Below are positions 1 to 11,968 of a DNA stretch of 64,000 nt, one piece after another. The notes under the pieces were generated by a model that saw only the letters and a program-made list of their open reading frames with translations, did not search any database and was not told the origin of the DNA. This stretch comes from Epiperipatus broadwayi (Eukaryota > Onychophora > Udeonychophora > Euonychophora > Peripatidae), in contig JAQFVV010000012.1 in assembly GCA_028023455.1 (NCBI GenBank), forward strand, positions 5,122,499 to 5,186,498, read 5' to 3'. A program made the position numbers and the translations under genes. How positions within the stretch are numbered: the first letter of the stretch is position 1; each line of letters starts with the position of its first letter.

Positions 1-1493
1 AAACTTGGGTTTTGTAGATTAAATTGTAATTATGTATTTACATTCTAAACGTATTTGAATTTTTTTTTTGTCAGTTTCTATTCATATTAGACTATTCATT
101 ATAGATCAGATTTAAAAACCTAAGTAAATTAAAACTTATATTAAATAAAACAAAATTTGCATTTAATAAGGCAAGTGATATTGAAGATGAAGGGGAAAAA
201 AATCTGTTAAAGCTATTTTTCAAAACAAACACATTATATAATATTGATACATTTTTGAATTACTGAAAGAAATTCAACATAATCTGTGTTTTTCTTCTCC
301 TCTTTTTCAGCTATTATTAAATTTTGCTCAAGATGCAGTTGCATCTAATTATAATCACCATAAATAAGAGAAACTATAGCTTAAAATTAAATCTCATGGA
401 ATGAGGAATAATAAAGGAATGTGGTAACACTTGCAAGATAGTAATTAAATATTTCTCTAATATTTTTGAACACTTCCATTATAATAATGATGATGATGAT
501 GATGATGGCAGTGATTGGCATGCCTCCAACAGCACTTTTTTTTTAACGCTGACTCAAAGTCATTAAATGCATTTGAGATTTTAAAAAAAGAAAATTACAT
601 GTTTCATATAATTATGAACATTTATTTTTTATTCTATGTATAAATAAACTTGTTTTGAAATAAACTCTTAATAAAAATACTTTTATATTATCTTTAAAAC
701 ATTTGAGTTTCAATTACATTTAATTAATTAATAAAGGAAAGAAAACTTTCTAAAAATTAGCTTACAGTTATATGTAGAATTTAGCTTTACACTGAAAAGG
801 AAATTCTTTCCAGGGTAGAGCTAAAATTTGAGCTTTCTTTATTTAAAGAGGGAGTGTGGCTGGAATAATATAGCTATGGTGCGTACAGCTAGCATTGTGC
901 ATTGGTTCTCAGACTGGGTTTTAATGGTTATATATATACCATAACAGGAACGAAGTACTCCTTATATATATTTTAACTATGATAGTCAGACTGTGTATCC
1001 AGCCATATTTTCTTACTATCGTTTCTATAATTCTTGTCAATATAGATGTTTTTTATTTATAATATGTGTGTATCATAGTGTAAATTAATGTGCTATCTAT
1101 ATAACAAGAAACCCTCTATAAGTTTAATTCAAATTCTTTCCTAGCTTCTTTCATGTTAAAATTATCCATTAAACCACAACTTGGTCAAACAAATTTAGCA
1201 ATATTTCACCTTGCAATCACTTTAGTTGATAAAGCAAACATAAATCATGGTTTAACATTAATCAAAATAATAATAATAAACATAAACAAACTAATATTCA
1301 TCTTTATATCATAGTTATATAGACTGATGCAAGAACTCTGGGTAAAAAGATGAATGTTTACAAAATATAATATTTTAACCCTTGACATAATAAAAAAGAA
1401 ATTGACAAAAATATCAAACAACCTTAATAATAATAAAAAAATAATGCATTAGAATAAAATATAAAAAATATTAATGGATGCACATTAGTAAAA
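1..1493. other. A/T-rich DNA without a recognisable gene
   Basis: I see no coding exon, tRNA or intact transposon here. There is a short GAT/AAT microsatellite near 481-508, and the rest is A/T-rich sequence with homopolymer runs. It is probably intergenic or intronic. Confidence 0.6.
481..508. repeat. GAT-type trinucleotide microsatellite
   Basis: A run of about seven tandem ATG/GAT triplets preceded by AAT triplets is read directly from the sequence. No coding context is seen. Confidence 0.8.
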
Positions 1494-1704
1494 TATTGAA
1501 ATTAAGTTGAGAGACTGCAAAACCTCTCGCACTCATTACTATAACAGCCAATCAGATCGTAAATACAAAACCTCTCACACTCATTACTATAACAACCAAT
1601 CAAATCATAAATACAAGACAGAGAATTGTCTTGTATTTACGATCTGATTGGCTGTTATAGTAATGAGCCGAGAGGTTTTGCAGTCTCTCAACTTAATTTC
1701 AATA
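1494..1704. repeat. 211-bp foldback element (palindrome)
   Basis: The left arm starting tattgaaattaagttgag is mirrored by the right arm ending ctcaacttaatttcaata. The two outer arms of about 70 bp pair almost perfectly. Between them the segment beginning aaaacctctc is repeated once more as a diverged direct copy (about 1568-1617), so the element is an inverted repeat with a partial internal duplication. A diverged relative of one arm (gagatactgcaaatctct followed by a gccaatcagat block) lies at about 22570-22640. This indicates a dispersed MITE-like family rather than a chance palindrome. Confidence 0.8.
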
Positions 1705-2961
1705 CTGTTTGTACTTTATAAAAATAAATATTATTTACTAGTAAAATATACAAAAGAAAACATTAATTATAGAAATATACTATTATTTTATTTAATTTTA
1801 GTGGATTCTAATATTTTATTTATTTTAAGTATTTATTTTAGGCCTATTAATAAAAATGTAATAATAGTCTTATCAATTTATTAACTATTTTGTGATCACA
1901 TTTTTATGTTTTTTTGGATATTTATTTCAAGATTATGCTCACGAATTTAACTTTAACAGAATTGTTCATTCAGTTTGGTTTCTTGATTAACATTAATATA
2001 CACATATATTGGGAAAAGTACAGTTATGAAGTCAAGTAATTTCCACAACAATTATTTAACTTGATGGGTTCATGGTCCACTTTTAGTTTATACATGTGGC
2101 ATGATTTAATGGTTAAAACTGGATTTCGTTTTAAATATAATTTCAATATCAATTGGTTAGAGATCCAATATTATTCTTTTTTTTACTGTTTTACCCAGGT
2201 ATATTTTGTCTTTTATTATTTAATTTTATCAGATAGGCCTTTGGTAAATGGATATCTCAAATAATAGCAAATGTCTGATAAAAGTGATTGGCTTATTTTA
2301 AACTATATGGCATTTTCTTTACAATTAATAGCTATGTTGTTGCAAATCTGAAATGTACATATATTAGTGAACTAGCTTGTCATCACAAAAATATGCATAT
2401 GAAATATCATATGTCTCATCTTCACCAGAATAGTATTGTTATGTGTTGGCTAATATATAAAACACCACATCTGTGTATTTCAGCTTTTAATACTTTATGT
2501 TAACACTCTTGTTTTGATTCCAATTTAAAAAGAAGATGCCAAACACATGAAAAGCAACACCAGAAAAAGGCAAATTAAGAAAAGACAAGACACAAAAGAT
2601 TTCTAGTTCTTTTATAGTTTTTTTTAATCACAGAATTTTGAAAGATAATTTTTAACCCATCTTGACTTATTCACATTTTTTTTTTTACATTATTTAATTA
2701 GTTATGCCTAAATTACATTGTTAATTAAACTTTAGTATTTATTAAACCTATTATTTATAATTTGTAATTAATCAAATTGTATCAAAATACCAAATATTAA
2801 GGACTAATTAAATCAGTTTTCTTTTTCTTTTTATACTTTTCATTTAATTAATTAAATCTGTAGCTTCCTGTTTTAATTTTTAATTTATCTCAAAAAATTT
2901 TTTATTTCATTTAATTTAATTAAAATAAATATATATTTATTGATATATACATAAATCTTTT
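1705..2961. other. A/T-rich DNA, nothing recognised
   Basis: Only short chance reading frames of 60-80 codons with A/T-rich composition are present. None resembles a known domain and none has convincing splice sites. Confidence 0.55.
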
Positions 2962-3379
2962 TAGGGTATTTTGAGTTCAGACTTTCACATGATCCTCAAC
3001 TCTCCACACTAACTCATGCCATTGATACACTTGACCACATATATATCTAAAAGATAAATAATCACCAAATACATATTTTGTGCTAAACCAGCATTCATCA
3101 ATTGGTCCAGATTATCATCTCTACACATATATACAATAAGTGCTCAAGTTTTGACAGGCTTCAATCCACTCCATCCTCCATCTCTTCAGCCATCTATCCT
3201 ATTGAAAATCTGATGACGAAATGCTCAAAGCCCACACTGATACTGACATTCTCGTCACACCCAGATTAACCATAAGTCACTCTGACCCCTCATGTATAGG
3301 ACATAATCTATGTATATGAATGTTAAGAGATAGTGTGTAGAGTTGAGGGTCATGTGAAAGTCTGAACTCAAAATACCTT
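2962..3379. mobile_element. MITE family A, full copy with ~50-bp TIRs
   Basis: The element starts taGGGTATTTTGAGTTCAG and ends with the inverse complement CTGAACTCAAAATACC. The terminal inverted repeats of about 50 bp contain the shared block agactttcacatga. The interior carries family signatures found in the other copies: an aagataaataatcacca block, a ttggtccagattatcatct block and a ttgaaaatctgatga block. No coding capacity is seen. Related copies lie at about 13061-13200, 14841-15463, 18652-19989, 21296-21475 and 57449-57858. The superfamily is unknown because a clear target duplication could not be read. Confidence 0.85.
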
Positions 3380-3750
3380 ATATATTACATTGTTTGTACA
3401 AGTATATATATAGCCTGAATGTTAAATAATAAATCTTTTTATATAAGTTTCTTTATATATATGTAGAATAATATTTGTGACCAGCTTTAGCATATGCTGT
3501 AATATATATATGAAAATATACATTATTTAATTGTCAAACTGTGTAATTATATATACATCAAAATACATAATAGTTAATTTTCAAACTATGTTACTGCATG
3601 TGTATATATATATATGAAAACATATTCATTTATGTTATGTGATTATATATAATACTCATTTATGTTATGTGATTATATATATATAAACACATACTAATTT
3701 ATTTTCAATTTATGTAATTATATATATACATTAAAAAACATTCAACACAT

Positions 3751-3820
3751 AGACAATCCCAATATCAATAACAATCAAAAAATTTCAAACTGTTGTCAAG
3801 GCAACTTTCTTTTAACAATA
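3751..3820 (+). repeat. Dispersed repeat B, copy 1
   Basis: The block agacaatcccaatatcaa, followed by aaactgttgtcaaggcaac, recurs at 4060-4150 on the same strand and at 26389-26460 on the opposite strand. Three copies in 64 kb indicate a moderately repeated element. Its class is unknown. Confidence 0.7.
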
Positions 3821-4059
3821 AAGATGGAATCTCACTTTTATTAATGGTCTAATATACTTATATAGACACTAAAGATTTCAACTTGACCACAGAGATTAAA
3901 ATTATTAATATAAAAAAGTTTAAATAAACCTCTTTAAACGGATAAAACTGTTCTTAATGCAAACTAATAAATAGTCGATTATAACAGTACAAACTGCAAT
4001 TATAAATTTCAAATTGTATGCAAAGTATTATGCTTGAGGTTAAATGGGTTTGTAAGTAA

Positions 4060-4150
4060 TCATTAAAAACCAATCAGCATTTAGACAATCCCAATATCAA
4101 TAACAATCAACAATTTCAAACTATTGTCAAGGCAACGTTTTTTAACAATA
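4060..4150 (+). repeat. Dispersed repeat B, copy 2
   Basis: This copy shares agacaatcccaatatcaa and ctattgtcaaggcaac with copy 1. It also shares an upstream cattaaaaaccaatca block with the minus-strand copy at 26389-26460, so the repeat is at least 90 bp long. Confidence 0.7.
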
Positions 4151-4679
4151 TATATATGAAAACACATATTAGTTTATTTTCAAGAAATAATAAAAATTAA
4201 TATGTAAAACAGTTTGTACTTATATATTTTTATTAAATCAAAATCCGTAATAACATAAACAATTTATATGTAGATATTCATAATCTGAGTTCAATTGCAA
4301 GCAGGATAAAACAGTTTCAATCAAACTTAGAATTTTTTCTAAAGATAAATGAATTATAATCAGTCTAGTTAATGTAGTATTAATCAGTAAATGAGTATCT
4401 AGTTTTTTAGGCTATAGGATAAAAAAGTAAACAAAAATAACTAAAATTTTAGTATAAGAAACTTCTGAAAAACTCTTCACTTTGAAGTTCACATATAATA
4501 TTTTTCTAACATTTACTTATATATTTATATATGTAGATTATATGTTTCTGTTGGTAATTGTTTGCTATAGGGGTGCTTAAATAAATAATATTGCACCAAT
4601 GGTTTTAAATGTTAAATATGTAATAAATTTAATATTTATCATTTCATAAACAATAGTATATATATTTATTTTTTTACAG

Positions 4680-4958
4680 AACATTTAGCCATTAACCAAC
4701 CCCCTGAGAACCAAGAAAAAAGAGGAAAAGAATCTGCTGTCTTCAAATGCCAGGCCTCAACATCAGACAATTCACCAATGACTATAACATGGGAAAAGAA
4801 TAATAAACCAATTATTCTTGAATCAGATGTCAGATATTTTAAAACTGAATATTCATTAATAATCACAGAATTAAAAGAATCTGATACAGGCCAATACTCT
4901 TGTGTTGTTCAATCAAATAGTGAAAAAACTTCAGCTAGTGCCAACTTAATTGTTTTAG
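4680..4958 (+). CDS. Internal exon encoding one Ig (I-set-like) domain of a cell-adhesion/receptor protein
   Basis: The exon is bounded by a polypyrimidine tract ending ttttttacag before 4680 and a consensus donor GTAAGA at 4959. It is 279 nt and phase 1 at both ends, so it is a symmetric single-domain module typical of Ig superfamily genes. Its 92 whole codons read without a stop. They show the Ig core: the first Cys in FKCQAS, the Trp in ITWEKNN, and the DTGQYSC signature carrying the second Cys. The spacing and the CQAS, ITW and DxGxYSC pattern resemble Ig domains of the L1CAM/neuroglian/contactin group. That is family-level inference, and other I-set proteins are possible. Such proteins act at the cell surface in neural adhesion and axon guidance. 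No neighbouring exon of the gene is recognisable in the window, so the flanking introns must be long. Confidence 0.85.
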
Positions 4959-6559
4959 GTAAGAAACTTTGATCTCAAATTCCATGTAACTATTTCTGTA
5001 GTAATATTTCTCTTAAATTTTAGAAATTATAATCACAATGATATATATATATCCACAAGCAGTTTCAGATTTATAGATATTCAAAAATTATATCTTATTA
5101 TAATAAAAATTAAATAATTAAATGATTCTATTATGTGGGAGTTTATTACAAGTTTGAATTTTGGAAGTTTTAATACTGTCCTAAAACTTTGTACTCCAGT
5201 CTGACACTCTGTCACATACTAAAGCATGTTTTTTAAATATAATTAATCTCTTTCATTTATTTCTTTTCTATACATGCTGGTAAAAATTCTAATTTTTTTA
5301 ATGATTTATGTATGATTTTTATATGATTAATATCTTATATAGATCATATAAAAATGTATACAGTTACAGTAGGTATAATAAATCAGATAAATAAAACAAG
5401 ATTAATTTTAAAAATTAAAACATATTTTATTATATTGGAAAATAGTACATATCTCACCTTATTTTGTCTGATAAAGTAACGACTTGAACAAGACATTCTA
5501 TTCTTTGATTATAGAGAAAAAAAAAAACAGCCTTAAATAGTCTCTATGAAGAAAAATCATATCCAGTTTTCTTTATAAAAAAATGTGAGATGTTTATTCA
5601 TCAGGCGCTTTAATTACTACTTATGAGGTTTGATAGTTTTTAATTTATTTTTTCTAGTTATCAATAATTTAGAGATCCATATGTAGCAATACGATATCCA
5701 ATGGATTGTTTAAAGATTGTTTACCATTTAAAAATCTTATCTTTTTGAAAATTCTCAGTTACCTGAAGAAAAAAAAATACATTGCACTTAATTTCAATTG
5801 AATTCATCGGAATAGTAGGCAAATGTGTGAGTGCTTGAATTTTATAAACTATAAGATATTTATTTATATTAATTACTCTAACAATTATTCTGATAACTAT
5901 TTTTTTATTTAATTACATATTTTATTGTAATTCCATTTTAAAATATATTATTTTGAAATAAAATATTTTTTAATTCCATCAAAAATCAAAAATGTTTTAA
6001 TAAATTAACTTAGCCATAATAAAACAAAAAGTTTGTAAGGTTTATTTTGAAATAATTAAAAAGATTATGTTGATAGAAAGTTTTTACACAAGTTAAAATT
6101 AATGTTAATTCACTATATTTTTGTGCCTATTTCAGGATTTCGTTATTTAGTATTATTTTATTACTACTATTATCCAAATAATAATTTTACTTATTAAAAA
6201 TTATTTTTTTAGAAAATATCTGTAATCCAACATACAACAATAGTAAACAATCAGAATTTAATTTTCAGTCTACATACCTTACTATATACACTTTAAGTTG
6301 CACTCAGATTTCAATCTAAAGAATTATTGAAGTATATATTTTGGCATTAAATATCTACTGAATTAAAGAAAATTGTAAACAATTTGGATTAGATATCCTG
6401 GAAGTGATAGTCAAAAATTCTTCTCTAAATAATGGCTTTTATCAATTTATTATTCTTAACACTGATTAAGTTTTTTAAATTTTTTTAGAGATTATATGCC
6501 TATCTGTCCATATATATAAAAGAAGTATTATCTGAGTTCTTTTAGGAGTAATTAACAGT
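4959..6559. other. A/T-rich intron-like DNA downstream of the Ig exon
   Basis: No second Ig or fibronectin III exon could be found in any frame. The stretch is A/T-rich with short homopolymers. If the Ig exon is genuine this is intron sequence on the + strand. Confidence 0.5.
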
Positions 6560-6629
6560 AATATTACATTGACATTTTGCCTGGATTATATTGCCATTAT
6601 CTACATAAGAAATGTTGTTCAGGCTCAAG

Positions 6630-7260
6630 CAATATGGAATTATATCATCAACAGAATTCTTTCACATGGACAAGTCCATAGAGTAGTCATATCATCCATT
6701 CATTTTTCCATTCCATTGTCTTCATTTCCCAGCTCTTCAATTCCACATAACTCTTCCCAATTCTTATATCATTCAACAATGTTAATCTCTTCCATCCTTT
6801 TTTCTTCCACTCACCATTCCCTCCAAAACATCTTTCATTAAACTATAATTTTTTCTTAATATATGTCAAATCCACTTTTCCCTCTAATTTCTTCAATCAA
6901 TCTTGTTTTATCATTTACTATTTCATAATTTCCTCATTTGTTATCTTATTCATCCAAATGATTTTTTTTATTCTCTTTGTCCATATCTCAAAGCCTTCCA
7001 ATCTGTTTCTAATTTTATTACTCATTGTCCACCTTTCACAACCATACATTGGTACACTCTACACATAACATTTAATTAATCTCTTAATTCTTTCTTCAAA
7101 TATTCACACAATATTTTATTTATCTTAATAAATGCCTCCTTTGCCAATGCTATTCTTCTTGTAACTTCATCTTCATTTCTTTCATCCTCACTCAACCAAC
7201 TAATCAAATATCTAAATCTATTTTATCTTTTGAACTACGTTATCACATATTTCAATTTGC
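6630..7260 (-). pseudogene. RTE-like LINE relic, ORF2 C-terminal end
   Basis: The minus strand, read across several frames, shows a block like VPMYGCERWTMSNKIRNRLE, then a KITNEE block about 25 residues later, then a short WTCPC-ER tail near 6640. This order (Y-G-C-E-x-W-T, an E-x-W helix, an I-x-W-x-x-x-x-T-N-E-E block, a terminal Cys-rich tail) is the post-RT region seen in many RTE-like and related invertebrate LINEs. The reading frame is destroyed by many stops and shifts, and the RT core is absent, so this is an old truncated copy. The family assignment comes from motif memory and would need a protein search. Confidence 0.55.
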
Positions 7261-7269
7261 AGTCTTTTT

Positions 7270-10030
7270 TTGCATTTCTCCCTATATATATATATAAATA
7301 ATTATATATGTTGTCTTGAATAATATACATAGTCATATCATAATTATTTTTTATTTAGTATTAAATATTTTATTCATGATAACATTAATAAAGGAAATAA
7401 AATTATAAGGTTTTAATAATTAATAAATAAAAATGGATCAGTAAAATAAGTTATAAGAGTATATATATATGGGGAAAGCAATATTGCAAAGTAGGAAAAG
7501 TTATTTTTATAAGTTTATGAAGTGTCAATCATTATGATGATGGGCCAGAAACTTCTATTGAACTTAATTTAGAGATATTTGAAAATGAAAAATAAATGAC
7601 TATGATTTTTTTTTAAATGTTCGATTTGTCATTTAATACAAAATAAATGTGCATAAGAAGGTTTTGAAGTGGATTTCAGGCCATAAAGAAGCTCTATGAT
7701 CATAATTTTATTTGAACTGATTTTTGAGAACTTGGAAAAACAAGCTATTTATGATTATAGCATATTATTTGAGAAAGTTATTGTAGAGCTCAACCTTTTG
7801 TGTTCCAAATTTCTTTACAATCATCTTTTATAAAAAGTTTCAGCATCAAAATAAGAAAATAGGTAGGTAATAAGACTGGGCATTTTTCTTTATGAGAAAG
7901 AAGTGACAAAGGCAGTTCTTGATGCAATGAAAATATAGTTTAAATTATTTTTAATATCAATTTTATTTATTTGAATAAATTATTTACATATAATTTTTTA
8001 AAAATTATCATTTGCATACCACCTGCAAGTCCATCATGAACCATAAGTTGAGACTTGCTGTGATATACATTTCCATAGGATGTATCATAGTTCAGCAAGA
8101 GCATCACAAATCTTTTTTTAAATATCAGGTATAATAAAATACAATGAAAATATGAGGTTGATAAAGAAGTAGCATGGATCAACTAGATATGCAATGGTCT
8201 TGTGATTAGTGTTCTATATCCTACATGGTTTATTAAATGACCACAATCTGTGATTGGTTAAAATGTGCCAATAGGAAAACATTTATATAAAATTTTGAAG
8301 CCAGTATTTATTTAGAGAGAAGTTATGCCCATGTATATTGTAATATCTGTATGTTGAACATATAAAAAAAAAACAGTGTTGAATATGATAATCTACATAA
8401 TGTTATGCTGATTTTTTACCATCATTATATCTAAAATGTCTTCATAATCAAAGTTCTATTTAAGAAATTAAACAAGGTTTGGAAACTCAAATGAGAAGTT
8501 TTTATATATTAAAAAATATCTTTGAATAAATTATGTCAAAATTAGTAGGAAAGAGTGAGATATAAATAATTGGAAAAGAAAATGAATTTATTAATCTTAG
8601 TTATGCTAATAGAAGTAGAATGCAAATGTCGTTTTTTGATGCAATTTATATTTATCATTTGTATTCTAGCATTAATATTATAGCATAATAATGCTGAATA
8701 AATAAGGTCAACGATTTTAATAATTAGCTTAAATGCAATTTTTCATATGACTTGTTATAATCGTAACAATACTAAATTATTTGATATTATTAGAAAACTT
8801 GTTTTATATATAAAAATTTTAATTCTGAATATCCCATTGTCATGCTATTGTTTCACTTATTCAAGGCACTTTCCACAATGATGATACTGCATTTGATTTT
8901 TTACTTTTAAATTGAGATGTCATTAAACATGTCTTTTGGGAATTGAAGATTATATTCTAGTTAAATCAGAAAAAAATAAAATAAAAGATATTTTCTAGAT
9001 GTTTTCAAATAAGTATTCTATCATGATTGGAAATCTATTAAAGCCGAAATATTTACTGATTCTTATGTATTAATAATAATGATCACATTACTTTTACATG
9101 TAAGAATCAATACACTTGTTTCCAGCACATGAATGAAGACATCTAATATTAACATAAACAATTCTTCTGTGAGATGGTTAACTCATAGAGCAAACAAACT
9201 TATTAGACTATAATAAAGGAAATGATGGTCTGCTTTTTATATAATCAATATTATCTTTGCTGTCCATTACTAAGTAACATTATTTGATCAGGTAAAGTAT
9301 GATTTATACTCCTTGCATCAATTTAGTGTCCCTGTTTATTTTATGTATCTCTCTTGTGGAATATTACTCTGATTACCTAAAGGGCAATATTGAAGATAGA
9401 AAAATATTTCTTAATCACTTTGTAAGGCTTTTTATATGGTAATTCCAATTATATTGGATAACAAGTTTAGTAATTTCAGGCATTTTTTTTTGTAAAAAAT
9501 AACTTGCATAGTCAATGACTTTCTAATAAGAAGTTGTGTATTTTTTCCATGTAAATGGTAATGTTCATTAGGTTTTAGCAATTATATTTTGTAAGTTATA
9601 GTAGTGACTGGATTTAAATTATTTTTTATTTTGTTTTAAAATTAATTTTGTGCTTTTAGATGATCTCCATAATTTGTTACATAGGTCAATAACCTCGGTT
9701 TAAAAATGGTTGCATATGCTTTGATCTACTTGTTTTCCAGTAAATTTATAATTCAACAATCATTAATAAGTAGAATCTCTATATGTATTGAAATTGGAAT
9801 ATGGCAAGTTATTTGATGTTGAATCAAAACTAGTAGAAAATTTTTATTTTTTTCTCATTTTAATATTTGGTTACTTTCCTTTACAACTTTAAATTGCTTG
9901 AAAAGTCTTATAAATTGCCATATTAATATATTGTTATATTTATAAGATATCTCTTGCATAAATATTATTGTCTTCTGTGGAATCATAACTTTATAAATGT
10001 TTTCCTGAAGGTTTGTGATGATGGTATTCA
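7270..10030. other. A/T-rich DNA, nothing recognised
   Basis: There are no supported exons, tRNAs or repeats with visible ends over about 2.7 kb. Chance frames such as one on the minus strand near 7967-8182 have no domain-like features. Confidence 0.5.
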
Positions 10031-10033
10031 GTT

Positions 10034-10303
10034 GTATTTTTATATTGGACTATTTCCATCACCTAATATGTGTATTGAATGTCTTTAAAAAAATTTAACT
10101 TTGTTTAAATATTCCAAATACATTCAACTGTTAGTAATAGCACGTCAAACAGGTTAGTATATGCACAGTGTTTTGAGGGGTATTATTCTCCTCCCTTCTT
10201 TTAGTGTTGCTGGCCTGACCAGTGACAGTACTAGCATAGGAATTGAACCTGGACCCTTATATTCTTGAGTATTGAATTTTAAGTTAACACTTTAACTAAC
10301 TGG
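10034..10303 (-). mobile_element. tRNA-derived SINE (family S1), left half of a head-to-head pair
   Basis: Read on the minus strand, this unit carries a degenerate tRNA-like head, a conserved body (a gtcaggccagcaa block and a gggagaataatacc-like block) and a long tail ending near the gatgg/gatgatg block. It mirrors the + copy at 10312-10590. Other copies lie at 53885-54125 (+) and 56155-56400 (-). It is non-coding. Confidence 0.75.
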
Positions 10304-10311
10304 TCCTTTAT

Positions 10312-10595
10312 TGGGATAGCTCAGTTAATTAGAGTGTTGCCTTAAAATTCAATACTCAATTATCTAAGGGTCCAAGTTCAAATACCATGCTAGTACTGTC
10401 ACAGGTCAGGCCAGCAATACCTGAAGAAAAAGGGAGAATAATACCTCTTGAAACATTGGGTATATACTAACCTGTTTGATGTGCTATTACTAACAGTTGA
10501 TTGTATTTATAATATTTAAATAAAGTTAAATTTTTCTAAAGACATTCAATACACATATTAGATGATGCAAATAGTTTATTATAAAAATATAATTC
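10312..10595 (+). mobile_element. tRNA-derived SINE (family S1), right half of a head-to-head pair
   Basis: The head GGGATAGCTCAGTTAATTAG fits an RNA polymerase III box A. The block GGGTCCAAGTTCAAATACC about 50 bp later fits box B (GGTTCRANNCC). The body includes gtcaggccagcaatacctga and a gaaaaagggagaataatacc-type block, followed by an A/T-rich tail. The total of about 280 bp is normal for a SINE. With the 10034-10303 copy it forms a palindrome of more than 500 bp centred near 10307. The promoter boxes are adjacent in the middle and point outward. Confidence 0.75.
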
Positions 10596-10884
10596 TATAA
10601 AATATTTTGATATAATTAGGTTAAATGTTTGTTCAATATTTATTCAAGAATACAGGGATTTTTGTTTAGAGATAATCTAATTATAATTCTATTGTTTAGC
10701 AATCTAACATATCATATATTAAAAAGTTGCAAATCAATTAGGATAATATTTGGTTAATTTTAAATTTGTGACAAATCTTTCAAAATGCTTATACAAAATT
10801 TTATTATATTATGATCTAAAAAAAAAGAATGTAGGATTTTATGATTATTATTGCTAAACAAATATGCAACATAATGTGCTAATC
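10596..10884. other. A/T-rich spacer
   Basis: Nothing recognised between the SINE pair and the tRNA-like SINE at 10886. Confidence 0.5.
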
Positions 10885-10885
10885 A

Positions 10886-10976
10886 AGCATTAGTGGCCTA
10901 GCAGTTACCATAGCTGCTTTCCAAGCAGTTACCCGGGTTTGCTTCCTGGTCAACTCTTTGACCTAAAAAAAAAAAC
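10886..10976 (+). mobile_element. Minimal tRNA-Gly-derived SINE (family S2), copy 1
   Basis: The tRNA-like body reads AGCATTAGTGGCCTAGCAG, with an anticodon-loop context GCTGCTTTCCAAGCAG (TCC anticodon, glycine type) and a T-arm cccgggtttgcttcctgg. It is followed by a short spacer and an A-run at 10964-10975. The acceptor stem is mispaired and the T-loop deviates from TTCGANN, so it is a retrosequence rather than a working tRNA gene. Confidence 0.75.
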
Positions 10977-11460
10977 ATAATATGGTAATAAAAATTGTTG
11001 GTTCCTTGGCAAAGAAATATTAACTATTTCATAAAATTGATCTCAGAAATCAAAGATTTCTGTTTTAATCTTTAGTAAGTAGTGTTTTATGAAAGAATTA
11101 AATCACTTGGATAAAATTTTTGTAGGTTTTACTACATGATAAAATTGGAATGATTTCCTGTTTTGCAATGTTTTTTTATTTGTCCAATGAGTACATGATA
11201 GTGATATACTTGTTTAAATATATTGACATAAGCATGAAACAAATAATTATTCTGATGATGTTTATGATACTATGATAGATTCTGTATTAATATATATTTA
11301 ATTAAAAATATGAGTCATTGGGGTTCTAATTATTCTAATCAACATATATTTCCCTAAAGAAGATAATTTTTAAAAATATTTTAACTTGAATTTTAATTAA
11401 TTTTAATGGCAGACAAAGTACAATAAGAAAGTTGTAAAAAAAAATAATTACGTTACTATT
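10977..11460. other. A/T-rich DNA, nothing recognised
   Basis: No exon or repeat end is visible. Confidence 0.45.
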
Positions 11461-11790
11461 TAAGCCAATAATATCACATGACCACCACCTTTTATGCTTG
11501 TTAAAACAGGCAAAACTCACTATATATATTGCCACACATGACAGGCTAGAGTAATCAATGGATGCCAGAAGGCTTGTGCATAAAATCCCCATCTAGTACC
11601 TACTCATCCAATATCCCCAGACTAGTTTCTGGCTTATGGCCTTCATCAGTGAGGAGCCTTGGATCTGAGAGCATTGCACGTAGATCTTAGGATCTAATGC
11701 AACCCTCCAGCAAACACCTTTTATCTCCATTTAACTACAAAACTATGAGTCTTAAACTGAAAACATCTTAATATTCAATCCAAGCTCATT
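11461..11790 (-). mobile_element. Hammerhead-ribozyme repeat unit (family H1), minus copy
   Basis: On the minus strand the unit runs from a GCTTGGATTGAA head through a TTAGATCCTAAGATCTA block and a hammerhead-like motif (11606-11664). It then has a GCCTTCTGGCATCCATTGAT block and a tail containing gtgagttttgcctgtttt and a ggtggtggtcatgtgat-like end. The same order is found on the + strand at 11969-12257, with further copies near 17117-17362 (+), 53715-53860 (-) and a tail fragment at 41295-41360. It is about 330 bp and non-coding. Confidence 0.75.
11606..11664 (-). ncRNA. Candidate type I hammerhead ribozyme (best copy)
   Basis: On the minus strand the parts fall in hammerhead order. A 5' stem I strand (ATCCAA, gap, TCCTCA) is followed by core CTGATGA. 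Stem II is a 3-bp GGC/GCC helix with a CATAA loop, preceded by an A opposite an A. Then come core GAAA, a very short stem III (AC, TA, GT), cleavage-position C, and a 3' stem I strand (TGGGGA, TA, TTGGAT). The stem I strands pair over 6+6 positions (one G-U) around an internal loop. Short-stem-III type I hammerheads are known from Penelope-like elements and animal retrozymes. The A opposite A at the stem II base makes activity uncertain. Confidence 0.6.
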
Positions 11791-11815
11791 AGCTTATATA
11801 GTCATATGGGTCTGA

Positions 11816-11906
11816 AATATACATAGTGAGTTTTGCCTGTTTTAACAACAATTATACACAAGCATAAGAGGTGGTGGTGGTCATATGATGTTTATTGGCT
11901 TAAAAC
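11816..11906 (+). mobile_element. Family H1 tail fragment, + strand
   Basis: This is the 3' tail of the ribozyme unit (a gtgagttttgcctgtttta block, then ggtggtggtcatatgatg and ttattggctta). It lies 60 bp before the + unit at 11969. A tail followed by a head in the same orientation is what a tandem or circularly permuted insertion would leave. Confidence 0.65.
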
Positions 11907-11968
11907 TAATCCTGCCTAATAGGATAGTGGTGGGTATGGTTATTAAAGAACCAAAGACACCAAAATGT

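Larger units (their letters stand above)
3380..4679. other. A/T-rich intron-like DNA with a small dispersed repeat
   Basis: This stretch precedes the splice acceptor of the Ig exon, so it is intronic if that exon is used. It contains (TA)n runs and two copies of a small dispersed repeat, listed separately. No other exon was recognised. Confidence 0.5.
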
